Source: Lachnospiraceae bacterium (GTDB taxonomy: Bacteria; Bacillota_A; Clostridia; Lachnospirales; Lachnospiraceae). Taken from it: a stretch of 16,778 nucleotides of DNA. The stretch lies in contig JAEEXJ010000071.1 of NCBI GenBank assembly GCA_016291475.1, forward strand, positions 1 to 16,778, read 5' to 3'. The notes beneath the pieces are model-generated. The model searched no databases, was not told the DNA's origin, and worked only from the letters and a program-made list of their open reading frames with translations. A program made the position numbers and the translations under genes. Below, piece by piece: positions 6,723 to 12,946 of this stretch. How positions within the stretch are numbered: position 1 is the stretch's first letter; the number at the start of each line of letters is the position of its first letter.

Positions 6723-7244
6723 TTATAATTCAAACGTATAAAAAACTTCCGGGTATGCGACATTCATCTGCACAAAATCATGTTCATGCTCGGATAATTT
6801 TCCACCCCAGGATTCATAAACCTTTCGTGCCTTAGCATTATCTTTCAAAACACCTATTACCATTCGATCGGCATTTTTACTTTTGGCCCAATCAATAAAG
6901 ATGTCTCTAAGAGAAGTACCTACTCCCATTCCCTGATATTCCGGATAAACATATAGTGCAACCAGATCGGCATAATCGTTCTTGAAGAATTCGTAATCCG
7001 AATCCAAAGTTCCAAACATCAATCCGACTATTTTCCCGTCTGACTCCGCAACATAGGCGATTTTTCTGTCTCCTATGAACTTTTCTTCCGTAAAACCACG
7101 TGCTCTGTCTTCTCTGGCATTATCACGTGCATCGAATACTTCCGTAGCTATAATTCCATCATAAGCAACACGCCAAACATTATCCAAAAGCGAATACCAT
7201 TCATATCCGTCTTCTTTTCTAACCTGTCTGTAATTTATTTCCAT
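6723..7244 (-). CDS. GNAT family N-acetyltransferase
   Basis: A 173-residue GCN5-related acetyltransferase. The acetyl-CoA pyrophosphate loop is LYVYPEYQGMGVGTSL (QGMGVG at 104-109), and the C-terminal motif NAKARKVYESWGG (136-148) is typical of motif B. The beta4 segment KIAYVAESDGKIVGLMFGTL precedes it. Length and order fit a single-domain GNAT. GGAGG lies 4 bases upstream of the ATG. It starts a close-packed run with the two four-cysteine proteins and the glycosylase gene. Substrate unknown; the family covers antibiotics, polyamines and protein N-termini. Confidence 0.9.
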   Translation of the reverse strand: MEINYRQVRKEDGYEWYSLLDNVWRVAYDGIIATEVFDARDNAREDRARGFTEEKFIGDRKIAYVAESDGKIVGLMFGTLDSDYEFFKNDYADLVALYVYPEYQGMGVGTSLRDIFIDWAKSKNADRMVIGVLKDNAKARKVYESWGGKLSEHEHDFVQMNVAYPEVFYTFEL

Positions 7245-7320
7245 AAAACCTCCGCAGGTCTTTCACTTCCCCAGATATTTAACTATCGGTTCGATATACT
7301 TTATGTCAGCGTTCTTCCTA

Positions 7321-8364
7321 TCAAACCCATCGGTAAACGGTATCGATCGTCTTTTCGTCTTTCATCTTGATAACAAAATTGTCTCGTATTACCTTATTCT
7401 CTCCATTTTCAAGATACATCAGGAAAAAGCGTGATGTAAGGTAACCTTTATAACACCTGGCATCGTATATGTTGACGGTTACAATCTCAGCAGGACCTTT
7501 CAGCACTACCTCCCCCGCTTCTACCGCCGTTTCAACGATCCGTTTCGATTCAGCCATAAAAGATCTATATGCTTCGGATACTATCTTATGATCCTCTTTT
7601 GTACCTGCATTTACTTCACTTACAGGTTCCATTTTTTCAAGAATACGTTTGATTAAAGGACGATCCTTCGGTCCGTAATCGTATCCGCCTGCTTGAATCA
7701 TCGCATTTATCAAAAGAGCTCCGGTATAGTAACCGGATATTCTGATAGGGAAAAAGGATTCCGGTGCAAGCAATGTTTGGTGCATATCTGCGATGAGTTT
7801 TTCTTCCTCTTCCTTATCGAGTTTCTTAAGAACCTGCCACTCAACGTAATTTGCACTGCCTTCAATTTCTTCTCCGCAGCATTCATACAAAAACTCGTAC
7901 GGATACTTTACAGAACGATATTTTCTGCACGCGAGCAGTTCCTCGAATTTTTCCCGATCAAACTTTTCAAGCAACTCCAAAAGAAGCTTATTTTCATAAA
8001 GCTTGATACTTAGATTTTCTTCGCTGTATTCATACTTGTACAGTGCTTCCATTTCATTTGCCCAACAGTCCCATCCCTGTCTGTTTTGATATCCATGAAA
8101 CATCTCATGGATTATCTTGGAAGCAAATACAGATGTCGGCATTTCATTCTGTACATTCCATATTGCGATCATTTCACCCTGAAACTCTATCGCCGTATTT
8201 GCACAAAAATCTGTAGTTTTCTCAATATAGTGACCATCGAAGAAACATTCCGTATCATCATAAAGTGCAAACTTAAGCGGCTCGAAGCCTTCCCACAACA
8301 GTGTGAAGTCAACTTTTGAGATAGTATCCTTAATCTTGTTATATAAACTCTCTAAGCTTTCCAC
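7321..8364 (-). CDS. HEMFH-containing metallopeptidase-like protein
   Basis: A roughly 347-residue soluble protein with a zincin motif HEMFH (residues 86-90) in KIIHEMFHGYQN. A later EGSANYVE (168-175), whose Glu could be the third ligand, gives a gluzincin-like HExxH...E layout. No signal peptide or transmembrane segment, so likely cytoplasmic. The start is uncertain: the frame opens with GTG codons at 8376 and 8373 that lack ribosome binding sites. The GTG at 8364 has GGTGA 5 bases upstream and is preferred. The C-terminal 60 residues form a beta-rich tail ending VYRWV. Proteins of this type occur in Clostridia but I cannot name a substrate. The 56 bases after the stop hold an out-of-frame coding-like tail. 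Confidence 0.8.
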   Translation of the reverse strand: MESLESLYNKIKDTISKVDFTLLWEGFEPLKFALYDDTECFFDGHYIEKTTDFCANTAIEFQGEMIAIWNVQNEMPTSVFASKIIHEMFHGYQNRQGWDCWANEMEALYKYEYSEENLSIKLYENKLLLELLEKFDREKFEELLACRKYRSVKYPYEFLYECCGEEIEGSANYVEWQVLKKLDKEEEEKLIADMHQTLLAPESFFPIRISGYYTGALLINAMIQAGGYDYGPKDRPLIKRILEKMEPVSEVNAGTKEDHKIVSEAYRSFMAESKRIVETAVEAGEVVLKGPAEIVTVNIYDARCYKGYLTSRFFLMYLENGENKVIRDNFVIKMKDEKTIDTVYRWV

Positions 8365-8417
8365 TGTTTTCACCACAAATCAAAATAAAACTGTACTCAT
8401 TTCGAATTAGTAACTCG

Positions 8418-8876
8418 TCACTTTAACGACATCACATAAATCTGGCAAGGATTCCACTCATCCCACAAAAGAGGGAATACTTCAAGCTCCTTGAATCCAC
8501 AGCTGATGTAAAAAAGGTTTGTCCTGTCATAGTCTTCATAGACTCCCATTTTTACAGTCTTGACTTGCATAAACTCATAACCTGCTGTCCTTGCTATCTC
8601 TTTTGCTTTTTCTACGAGTTCACGCCCTATTCCGCTTCTGTGATACTCTTTCAGCACGCCCATCACAGCAAGTTCCACAGTAGACTTCCCGGTTTCTTTT
8701 AAACACAAAAAACCCTTTACATTATCACCATCTTCATCCGCCAAAAATGTCCAGCCCGCACTTCCGGAAATATATTCTTCCCTGCTTTCTTCAATCCCGA
8801 ACCAATCGGTTAATGCCTCAAGTACATTTCTGGCAATAGTCACTTTTTCATTTGAATCAGTAATTTCTACAATCAT
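8418..8876 (-). CDS. GNAT family N-acetyltransferase
   Basis: A 152-residue single-domain acetyltransferase. VELAVMGVLKEYHRSGIGREL contains the acetyl-CoA loop HRSGIG (79-84). A C-terminal NLFYISCGFKELEVFPLLWDEWNP is typical of GNATs that end with a conserved aromatic motif. AGGGAAG lies 6 bases before the ATG and overlaps the 3' end of the preceding zinc-ribbon frame, whose stop codon is 4 bases upstream, so the two should be coupled. Substrate not inferable. Confidence 0.88.
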   Translation of the reverse strand: MIVEITDSNEKVTIARNVLEALTDWFGIEESREEYISGSAGWTFLADEDGDNVKGFLCLKETGKSTVELAVMGVLKEYHRSGIGRELVEKAKEIARTAGYEFMQVKTVKMGVYEDYDRTNLFYISCGFKELEVFPLLWDEWNPCQIYVMSLK

Positions 8877-8880
8877 TTTT

Positions 8881-9297
8881 TTACTTCCCTAACCTTGCTC
8901 CGCACTCAGTGCAGAATTTAAGCTGATTTATCCTTTTAGCCCCGCAGTTGGGACAAAATTTTATCTCTGTTTTCATTTCGGAAAAGTCCATTTTGTCGCT
9001 TTTCGAAACGTTCTGTCACATGGTCATCATGGTTATATCCGCACTTGTCAGTCCATCCGAAAAGCCTTTCATAACCGGAGGATTATTCTCATAGTACCAT
9101 ACAGGTCCGTCATTCTGAAGAGGCCTGCTTACTTCTTCATGAAAAGGCATAAAGATTTTATCGGCCAGTTTCTCATCAGAAACACTCTCATATACTCCGT
9201 CTTCTCCCTCTGAACCATATATCGCAGGAACGACTTTGCAATAATCCGCCTTATCGTCAGATGTTACTCTGCTTATTTCAAGTCTATCTGTTATCAT
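8881..9297 (-). pseudogene. C-terminal zinc-ribbon protein interrupted by an in-frame TGA
   Basis: The frame from 9297 runs 93 codons to a TGA at 9016-9018, then continues open in the same frame to a TAA at 8881-8883. Read through, this gives about 138 residues: an N-terminal acidic region containing SRPLQNDGPVWYYENN and PPVMKGFSDGLTSADITMMTM, then a linker and a zinc ribbon CPNCG-x10-CTECG at the C-terminus. The zinc-ribbon half has ATGs at 8991 and 8976 but no ribosome binding site, which argues that it is the tail of the upstream gene and not a separate one. One base change (for example GGA to TGA) would cause the break. It follows the CPBP gene by 3 bases (TAAGACATG) and precedes the GNAT by 4. 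Alternatives are two separate tiny proteins, TGA readthrough, or an assembly error. Confidence 0.72.
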
Positions 9298-9300
9298 GTC

Positions 9301-10056
9301 TTACTTAAAAATCTTCTTTCTGTTATTTACATATACAATAAGCAATGTGATCACGATCATAATACCGGCCATCACTGCTTTGGGTTTAATACCATCATCA
9401 ATCTTATAAATTGCTCCGGATGCATTAACAATACAATGCAGCAGAACGCATAACCATACGCTATTCGTACACTTCCTTACGCATGCCAGGGCAAATGCCA
9501 TTCCGAAAACTCCGATTCCGAATGCAATATAGCTATGTCCCTGTTGTCCGACACCGTTAATATGAAACAAAGGAAAATGCCACAGCCACCAGATTACCGC
9601 CACGATAATTGTAGCCACAATATAATGACACTTTTCTTCTAATTCGGGCTGAAGAATGTAGCGCCATCCGGCTTCTTCCAATCCTCCGCCGAATATCATC
9701 ATCGGAATCAGAACTATCAGTGCAAATATTGGAGCATCTTTCTCATAACCGCCCACGATCCACTGCGGCAGCACATACAGGACAGACAAAATGATCACAA
9801 GTAAATATGATGTTAATCCATGTTTAAAATCAAAAACGTTTTTTAACCATTCGATAAAGCTTTTCACCCTGTCATTTTTCTTTAAGACAATAAATGATGC
9901 GATGGTCGGTGACCAGCCTCCGATCATGTAAGGAACATATAAAAAATAGTGCTTATTCAATGAAAGACCAAAGTAGCTGCAGATCATACATGTCCCCCAG
10001 CATATTCCCATTATAATAAATGTATATATCAGATATTGTCTGCTTATCTTACTCAT
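9301..10056 (-). CDS. CPBP family intramembrane glutamic endopeptidase (Rce1/AbiD-like)
   Basis: A 251-residue, roughly eight-helix membrane protease. The three CPBP motifs are present: EEAGWRY (Glu127-Glu128 and Arg132), WLWHFPLF (His160), and LLHCIVNA (His207, Asn211). Family members cleave prenylated or bacteriocin-related peptides in the membrane, or protect producers from bacteriocins. The start at 10056 is chosen because GGAGG stands 8 bases before it; an ATG at 10092 in frame adds 12 unlikely residues without a ribosome binding site. It heads the long co-directional series that continues to 3677. An inverted repeat (10076-10099) sits in its leader. Confidence 0.92.
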   Translation of the reverse strand: MSKISRQYLIYTFIIMGICWGTCMICSYFGLSLNKHYFLYVPYMIGGWSPTIASFIVLKKNDRVKSFIEWLKNVFDFKHGLTSYLLVIILSVLYVLPQWIVGGYEKDAPIFALIVLIPMMIFGGGLEEAGWRYILQPELEEKCHYIVATIIVAVIWWLWHFPLFHINGVGQQGHSYIAFGIGVFGMAFALACVRKCTNSVWLCVLLHCIVNASGAIYKIDDGIKPKAVMAGIMIVITLLIVYVNNRKKIFK

Positions 10057-10075
10057 AATCTCTCCCTCCGTATCA

Positions 10076-10099
10076 TTGAAAGCATCCTTCATCTTTCAA
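10076..10099. repeat. Short inverted repeat in the CPBP gene leader
   Basis: Seven-base perfect arms TTGAAAG / CTTTCAA flank 10 bases, ending 19 bases ahead of the preferred CPBP start. It could be an operator or a leader hairpin. The minus-strand TTGAAA of one arm with TGATAC 18 bases on also resembles a promoter, so the repeat may mark a repressor site. Confidence 0.35.
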
Positions 10100-10118
10100 C
10101 ATATACATTGATTTTATC

Positions 10119-10150
10119 GAAAAAACACCATCCCCGAAAGAATGGTGTTT
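10119..10150 (-). terminator. Rho-independent terminator after the pyrophosphatase-like/NUDIX/GNAT operon
   Basis: On the minus strand a 9-bp stem AAACACCAT / ATGGTGTTT with a 10-nt loop is followed by a T run (10120-10125). It lies 8 bases past the GNAT stop and separates that operon from the CPBP-led series. Confidence 0.9.
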
Positions 10151-10157
10151 AATGTTA

Positions 10158-10676
10158 TTATATCTCAATCCAATATCTTTGCAGATCTATATCTTCATCA
10201 GGCTCATGAACCGTAGATTCATATACTCCGCCATTCTTCAGGATTGTTTTTCTACTACCTTCGTTATCATAATCACAGGTTATGAGCACTTTATAAATGC
10301 CCAGCTCTTTGCATTTCTCCAATCCGTGTTGAAGCATCTGCGTTGCATAGCCCTTCCGACGCTCGCTCGGTGCAACCGAGTATCCTATGTGTCCTCCGTA
10401 TTTCTCGAGAAAATCGTTGAAGTAATGTCTTATCTGAAGCATTCCGACGATTTTATTATCGCTTTCCCGAACAAATATATACTGTGTTGCCGGAACCAAT
10501 CCATCGGGTACGGTTTCTTTCTTCATGCTGTTTAAGCTATGCTCAATCCACTGCTTGGGATCTTCCATTCGTCTTAGTGCACCTGTTCCATCCATGGAAC
10601 TTCCGGTATCCAGAAATTCTTGTCTGTATATTCGGATCTGCTCCTCATATTCAATTGTCGGTTCTATAAATCTCAT
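10158..10676 (-). CDS. GNAT family N-acetyltransferase
   Basis: A 172-residue acetyltransferase. The segment GGHIGYSVAPSERRKGYATQML carries the acetyl-CoA loop RRKGYA (106-111). VLITCDYDNEGSRKTILKNGG is the motif B region with the Asn-x-x-Ser-x-x-x-Ile pattern. The block VPATQYIFVRESDNKIVGMLQ is typical of the subgroup that often sits beside NUDIX genes. Its ATG overlaps the NUDIX stop (ATGA, 4 bases) and AAGGAT lies just upstream, so the two are coupled. It is the last gene before the terminator. Confidence 0.91.
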   Translation of the reverse strand: MRFIEPTIEYEEQIRIYRQEFLDTGSSMDGTGALRRMEDPKQWIEHSLNSMKKETVPDGLVPATQYIFVRESDNKIVGMLQIRHYFNDFLEKYGGHIGYSVAPSERRKGYATQMLQHGLEKCKELGIYKVLITCDYDNEGSRKTILKNGGVYESTVHEPDEDIDLQRYWIEI

Positions 10677-11155
10677 CTCTCATCCTTCACAAAATGTTTT
10701 ACTACGTCCACCGGATGTAACAGCTCACTTCTGAAAAACTCCGGGTAATATTTTATCGGATCATTTAGATCTATCCAGCGTAAGAATTCCTCATGTCCGC
10801 CATCTGTCATACTCATGCATACAGGCTCGAAATCTTCAGGAACCTTCATATAATAGAAATATGAAATCTCATAAACAAGCTTTTTAAGATTTGTTTCGCT
10901 GTCTCCATAGAAATAATTCTCATGGATAAAACCCAGCCTATCAATTTCCAGCTTAACTCCGGTCTCTTCAATAACTTCCCGAACAATCGCTTCTTCCGAT
11001 GTCTCCCCGAACTTGATGCGTCCGCCTACCGAATACAGATATTCCGGATGAACGTCATTTCCGACCATCAGTAGTTTTCCGTTCTTCATAATGATCGCAC
11101 CGACGCGAATATTGATAAACCCTTCTTCGCAAGGGACTGTCATATCTCTGTCCAT
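10673..11155 (-). CDS. NUDIX hydrolase
   Basis: A 160-residue NUDIX-domain pyrophosphohydrolase. The full Nudix box (GX5EX7REUXEEXGU) spans residues 45-67: G-RIKFG-E, TSEEAIV, REVIEETGV, with every metal-binding Glu present. The segment RVGAIIMKNGKLLMV is the usual first strand. Members hydrolyse nucleoside diphosphate derivatives such as oxidised nucleotides or sugar nucleotides; this sequence does not reveal which. GGAGG lies 4 bases before the ATG. It is 16 bases after the pyrophosphatase-like gene and overlaps the GNAT by 4 bases. Confidence 0.95.
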   Translation of the reverse strand: MDRDMTVPCEEGFINIRVGAIIMKNGKLLMVGNDVHPEYLYSVGGRIKFGETSEEAIVREVIEETGVKLEIDRLGFIHENYFYGDSETNLKKLVYEISYFYYMKVPEDFEPVCMSMTDGGHEEFLRWIDLNDPIKYYPEFFRSELLHPVDVVKHFVKDER

Positions 11156-11171
11156 AATTCCTCCAAATCTG

Positions 11172-11615
11172 CTAAAGTGCTTTTCTATGATTCTTCATAC
11201 AGAACTCAGCTTCTTCTTTTCCAAACCATCCTTCACCTTCTCCTATGCGAGGGTATAGTCTGCACAGTTCTTCTATTTCATCCGCTGATAGTTCCGCGTA
11301 ATCGTCAATGTTTCTGTTTAACTCGGCAACTATGTACTTATGATCAAAGTCAGCTCTCTTAAATACTCCGATTACTTTAACCTCGACCTCATCGCCCAGT
11401 GCATAATCATTATCTGTCATAAGAATGCAATCCCAATGTGGTTTGGGAGGAGTTCCCGATTCCTTAATCCAACCGTAAGGCTTACAGAAATTTCTTGCAT
11501 GAAGCAGTGACTCGCAGTCGCCCGCAACAAATTCCCCCGTCTCAGGTTTATAGATCATCCGCATGGGATATTCTTTTGTCTGCTCTACTATCATATGAAA
11601 CGTTACTTGTTTCAT
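11172..11615 (-). CDS. Inorganic-pyrophosphatase-like protein
   Basis: A 147-residue protein that aligns by eye to the core of family I inorganic pyrophosphatases. CKPYGWIKESGTPPKPHWDCILMT corresponds to the YP-x-NYGFI...DGDPLDVLVLT region. GDEVEVKVIGVFKRADFDHKYIVAE corresponds to the GxVVxxRPIGxLxMxDExxxDxKII region. Asp62 (HWD) and Asp91/Lys93 (DFDHK) fit two conserved positions, but the DPLD motif is reduced to HWD. It may therefore have altered activity or a different phosphate substrate. The start at 11615 is preferred because GGAG lies 6-7 bases upstream; the frame extends to a GTG at 11678 that has no ribosome binding site and runs into the repeat array. First gene of the operon. Confidence 0.72.
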   Translation of the reverse strand: MKQVTFHMIVEQTKEYPMRMIYKPETGEFVAGDCESLLHARNFCKPYGWIKESGTPPKPHWDCILMTDNDYALGDEVEVKVIGVFKRADFDHKYIVAELNRNIDDYAELSADEIEELCRLYPRIGEGEGWFGKEEAEFCMKNHRKAL

Positions 11616-11657
11616 CGCATTCTCCGTATACCTCAAGAGAGGATCAAAATATGGATG

Positions 11658-11960
11658 GACTATAAAACAGTAAGGCACATAGACTTTTTATAGCCCCTTC
11701 AGTTACTAAAAGAGTTTAAACACATGAAAAAAGCTATAAAGTTCTACACTTATGAGGATTATTATAGCCCCTTCGGTCTCATGTAAAGTGTAAATCCCGA
11801 AAAATGGCTATAAATATCATAGAGTCAAAGTAATATTATAGCCCGCACATTCTTCATCAAAGCGGTAATCTTCTTAAAGGGCTATAAAAACTAAGTTTCT
11901 GAGGAAAATTATTGCCCGTCCGGCCTATTGGAGTATCTTACCATAAAATAATAATCTTGT
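11658..11960. repeat. Tandem array of 74-nt quasi-palindromic units
   Basis: Three consecutive units start with TTATAGCC at 11688, 11762 and 11836, exactly 74 bases apart. Each has the opposite arm (GGCTATAA, or AGCTATAA in the first) ending at 11739, 11813 and 11887, exactly 52 bases from the unit start each time. A half unit precedes them (ACTATAAA at 11659-11666, again 74 bases before its counterpart) and a decayed unit follows (TTATTGCC at 11909-11916). Interiors have diverged, but on the minus strand they keep a shared pattern: TTTATAGC, then T-rich, TT(T)A, CTTT, ATGA, and GGGGCTATAA. Every arm can pair with either neighbour, giving alternative hairpins with loops of about 36 or 22 bases. 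It lies between the pyrophosphatase-like gene and a candidate promoter, so it would be in the 5' leader of that operon. Confidence 0.85.
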
Positions 11961-11963
11961 TGT

Positions 11964-11991
11964 TATATACAAAATATAAAAATCCAATCAA
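11964..11991 (-). promoter_or_regulatory. Candidate promoter for the pyrophosphatase-like/NUDIX/GNAT operon
   Basis: Minus-strand TTGATT (11986-11991) and TATATA (11964-11969) are 16 bases apart in an AT-rich stretch. It would give a leader of about 340 bases containing the entire 74-nt array. The fit is moderate, and other AT-rich hexamers within the array could also act as -10 boxes. Confidence 0.4.
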
Positions 11992-12033
11992 CTCCCTACC
12001 GGCTAATCCCATACCTTGCCTTCCACAGCAGAT

Positions 12034-12076
12034 AAAAAAGCCCCTACTTTAGTTTCACTAAAGTAGGGGCTTTTTT
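12034..12076. terminator. Bidirectional 19-bp terminator
   Basis: A perfect 19-bp stem (six A, then GCCCCTACTTTAG, against CTAAAGTAGGGGC and six T) with a five-base loop. It has a T run on both strands. It ends the minus-strand transcripts from metG and its followers, and would also stop plus-strand readthrough. Confidence 0.95.
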
Positions 12077-12130
12077 GCCACACCCGGCAAGCATAAACAC
12101 GGTAAAACAGATCAGCAGAGCCTTCATCAT
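12044..12130 (-). CDS. Possible 28-residue lipoprotein micro-ORF
   Basis: MMKALLICFTVFMLAGCGKK begins this frame: a short hydrophobic signal and the lipobox LAGC with Cys17, then only eleven residues (CGKKAPTLVKLK). The last codons and the TAG lie inside the terminator stem, so the hairpin is both coding and terminating. The ribosome binding site is poor. It could be a true mini-lipoprotein, or the remaining head of a longer lipoprotein gene cut down by a rearrangement. The segment 12131-12184 between it and the next gene holds nothing else I can support. Confidence 0.35.
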   Translation of the reverse strand: MMKALLICFTVFMLAGCGKKAPTLVKLK

Positions 12131-12184
12131 AGAACAGCTTAGCTTCTTCTTATTTTCTCCATGTATCAATCGGTTAATTGAAAC

Positions 12185-12544
12185 TCAACTAAACTCGAAT
12201 GGCGTCTTCTCGCTAATTACATTCACATCTGACTTTTTTACCATCAAAATGTATCCGTATTTATCACATCTGTTAAATCCAAGTTCCTGCGCGGTTGCAT
12301 AATCATCAGCCCATAGTTCGTACTCCTCACCGGCCTCCCGCGCAATATCGACCTTAACCCCTTTATATTCCGCATACAGATGTAACCTGTAAGCCTCAGT
12401 AATATCGGAATTATTCACTATCTTAGCGTGTATGATATCAACCGATCCGTCTTCAGTATCCGGAAGTAAGAAAACCCTCCCGTTTATGTCAGGTTTTATT
12501 CTGTATACGTCGCCGTTGTAAATGCCATAGAGTTTATCGTTCAT
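12185..12544 (-). CDS. Hypothetical protein, 119 residues
   Basis: A soluble acidic protein, rich in beta-like segments, with no signal peptide or transmembrane helix. Visible features are GIYNGDVYRIKPDINGRVFL near the N-terminus, HLYAEYKGVKVDI in the middle and DYATAQELGFNRCDKYGYI toward the end. I recognise no family. The ATG is 2 bases after the stop of the preceding gene with only a weak ribosome binding site, so translational coupling is likely and the pair probably works together. Its size and pairing would suit a toxin-immunity or sensor-type pair, but nothing in the sequence demonstrates this. Confidence 0.68.
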   Translation of the reverse strand: MNDKLYGIYNGDVYRIKPDINGRVFLLPDTEDGSVDIIHAKIVNNSDITEAYRLHLYAEYKGVKVDIAREAGEEYELWADDYATAQELGFNRCDKYGYILMVKKSDVNVISEKTPFEFS

Positions 12545-12546
12545 AT

Positions 12547-12894
12547 TTACTTAAGTACTTCTTCCATTTCAGCAAGGGACAATCCTTTGATCAGAATACT
12601 GTCATCATTTGAATCAATCTTATATGCCTCGAGCTTCCCGATTGCTTCAAAGTAATCGCAGTCTCCCAAAGGAGCCTGCTTTGTGGTACTGACCAGCATG
12701 AGTTTGTATTCCTTGATCTCTTTTCCGGAAACCGCATAATGCGGAGCCTTTGGAAGGATAGTATCTGTTCCCTCTGTCAGAGCAAATGCACAGAACGGAC
12801 TTCCGTCAGGCTTTGAATAGAAACTCGGGTTAGCTTTGTAAGCATCATCCCAATTCGAACCGGCAGTCTTCTTAAACTTGTCGAAAAATCCCAT
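12547..12894 (-). CDS. Hypothetical protein, 115 residues (MGFFDKFKK N-terminus)
   Basis: A soluble protein that opens with an amphipathic basic helix MGFFDKFKK, a common N-terminus of small Firmicutes proteins, followed by NPSFYSKPDGSPFCAFALTEG and a later CDYFEAIGKLEAYKID. The function is not recognised. GGGAAG lies 6 bases before the ATG. An extended -10 promoter (TGCTATAAT) lies between metG and this gene, so it can be expressed separately, although no terminator follows metG. It is coupled to the 119-residue gene downstream. Confidence 0.7.
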   Translation of the reverse strand: MGFFDKFKKTAGSNWDDAYKANPSFYSKPDGSPFCAFALTEGTDTILPKAPHYAVSGKEIKEYKLMLVSTTKQAPLGDCDYFEAIGKLEAYKIDSNDDSILIKGLSLAEMEEVLK

Positions 12895-12929
12895 ATGAGT
12901 CTTCCCTTCATTTATCTTACTTGAGATTG

Positions 12930-12935
12930 ATTATA
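12930..12935 (-). promoter_or_regulatory. Extended -10 promoter
   Basis: TGCTATAAT on the minus strand, an extended -10 element with a weak -35, lies 35 bases upstream of the 115-residue gene and just beyond the metG stop. Confidence 0.55.
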
Positions 12936-12946
12936 GCACATATTGT

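Noticed and set aside
3677..11615. Integron-style gene cassette array
   Set aside because: No attC-like imperfect palindromes between genes and no integrase in the window; spacings are too short for cassettes.
11658..11960. CRISPR array
   Set aside because: Unit length is regular, but the would-be repeats share only their palindromic ends and differ inside, no cas genes are nearby, and true CRISPR repeats are near-identical.
12044..12130. LptM-like lipoprotein (LAGCGKKAP resembles its N-terminus)
   Set aside because: LptM belongs to outer-membrane LPS assembly, which is not expected in this Firmicutes-like host; the likeness is only the lipobox region.
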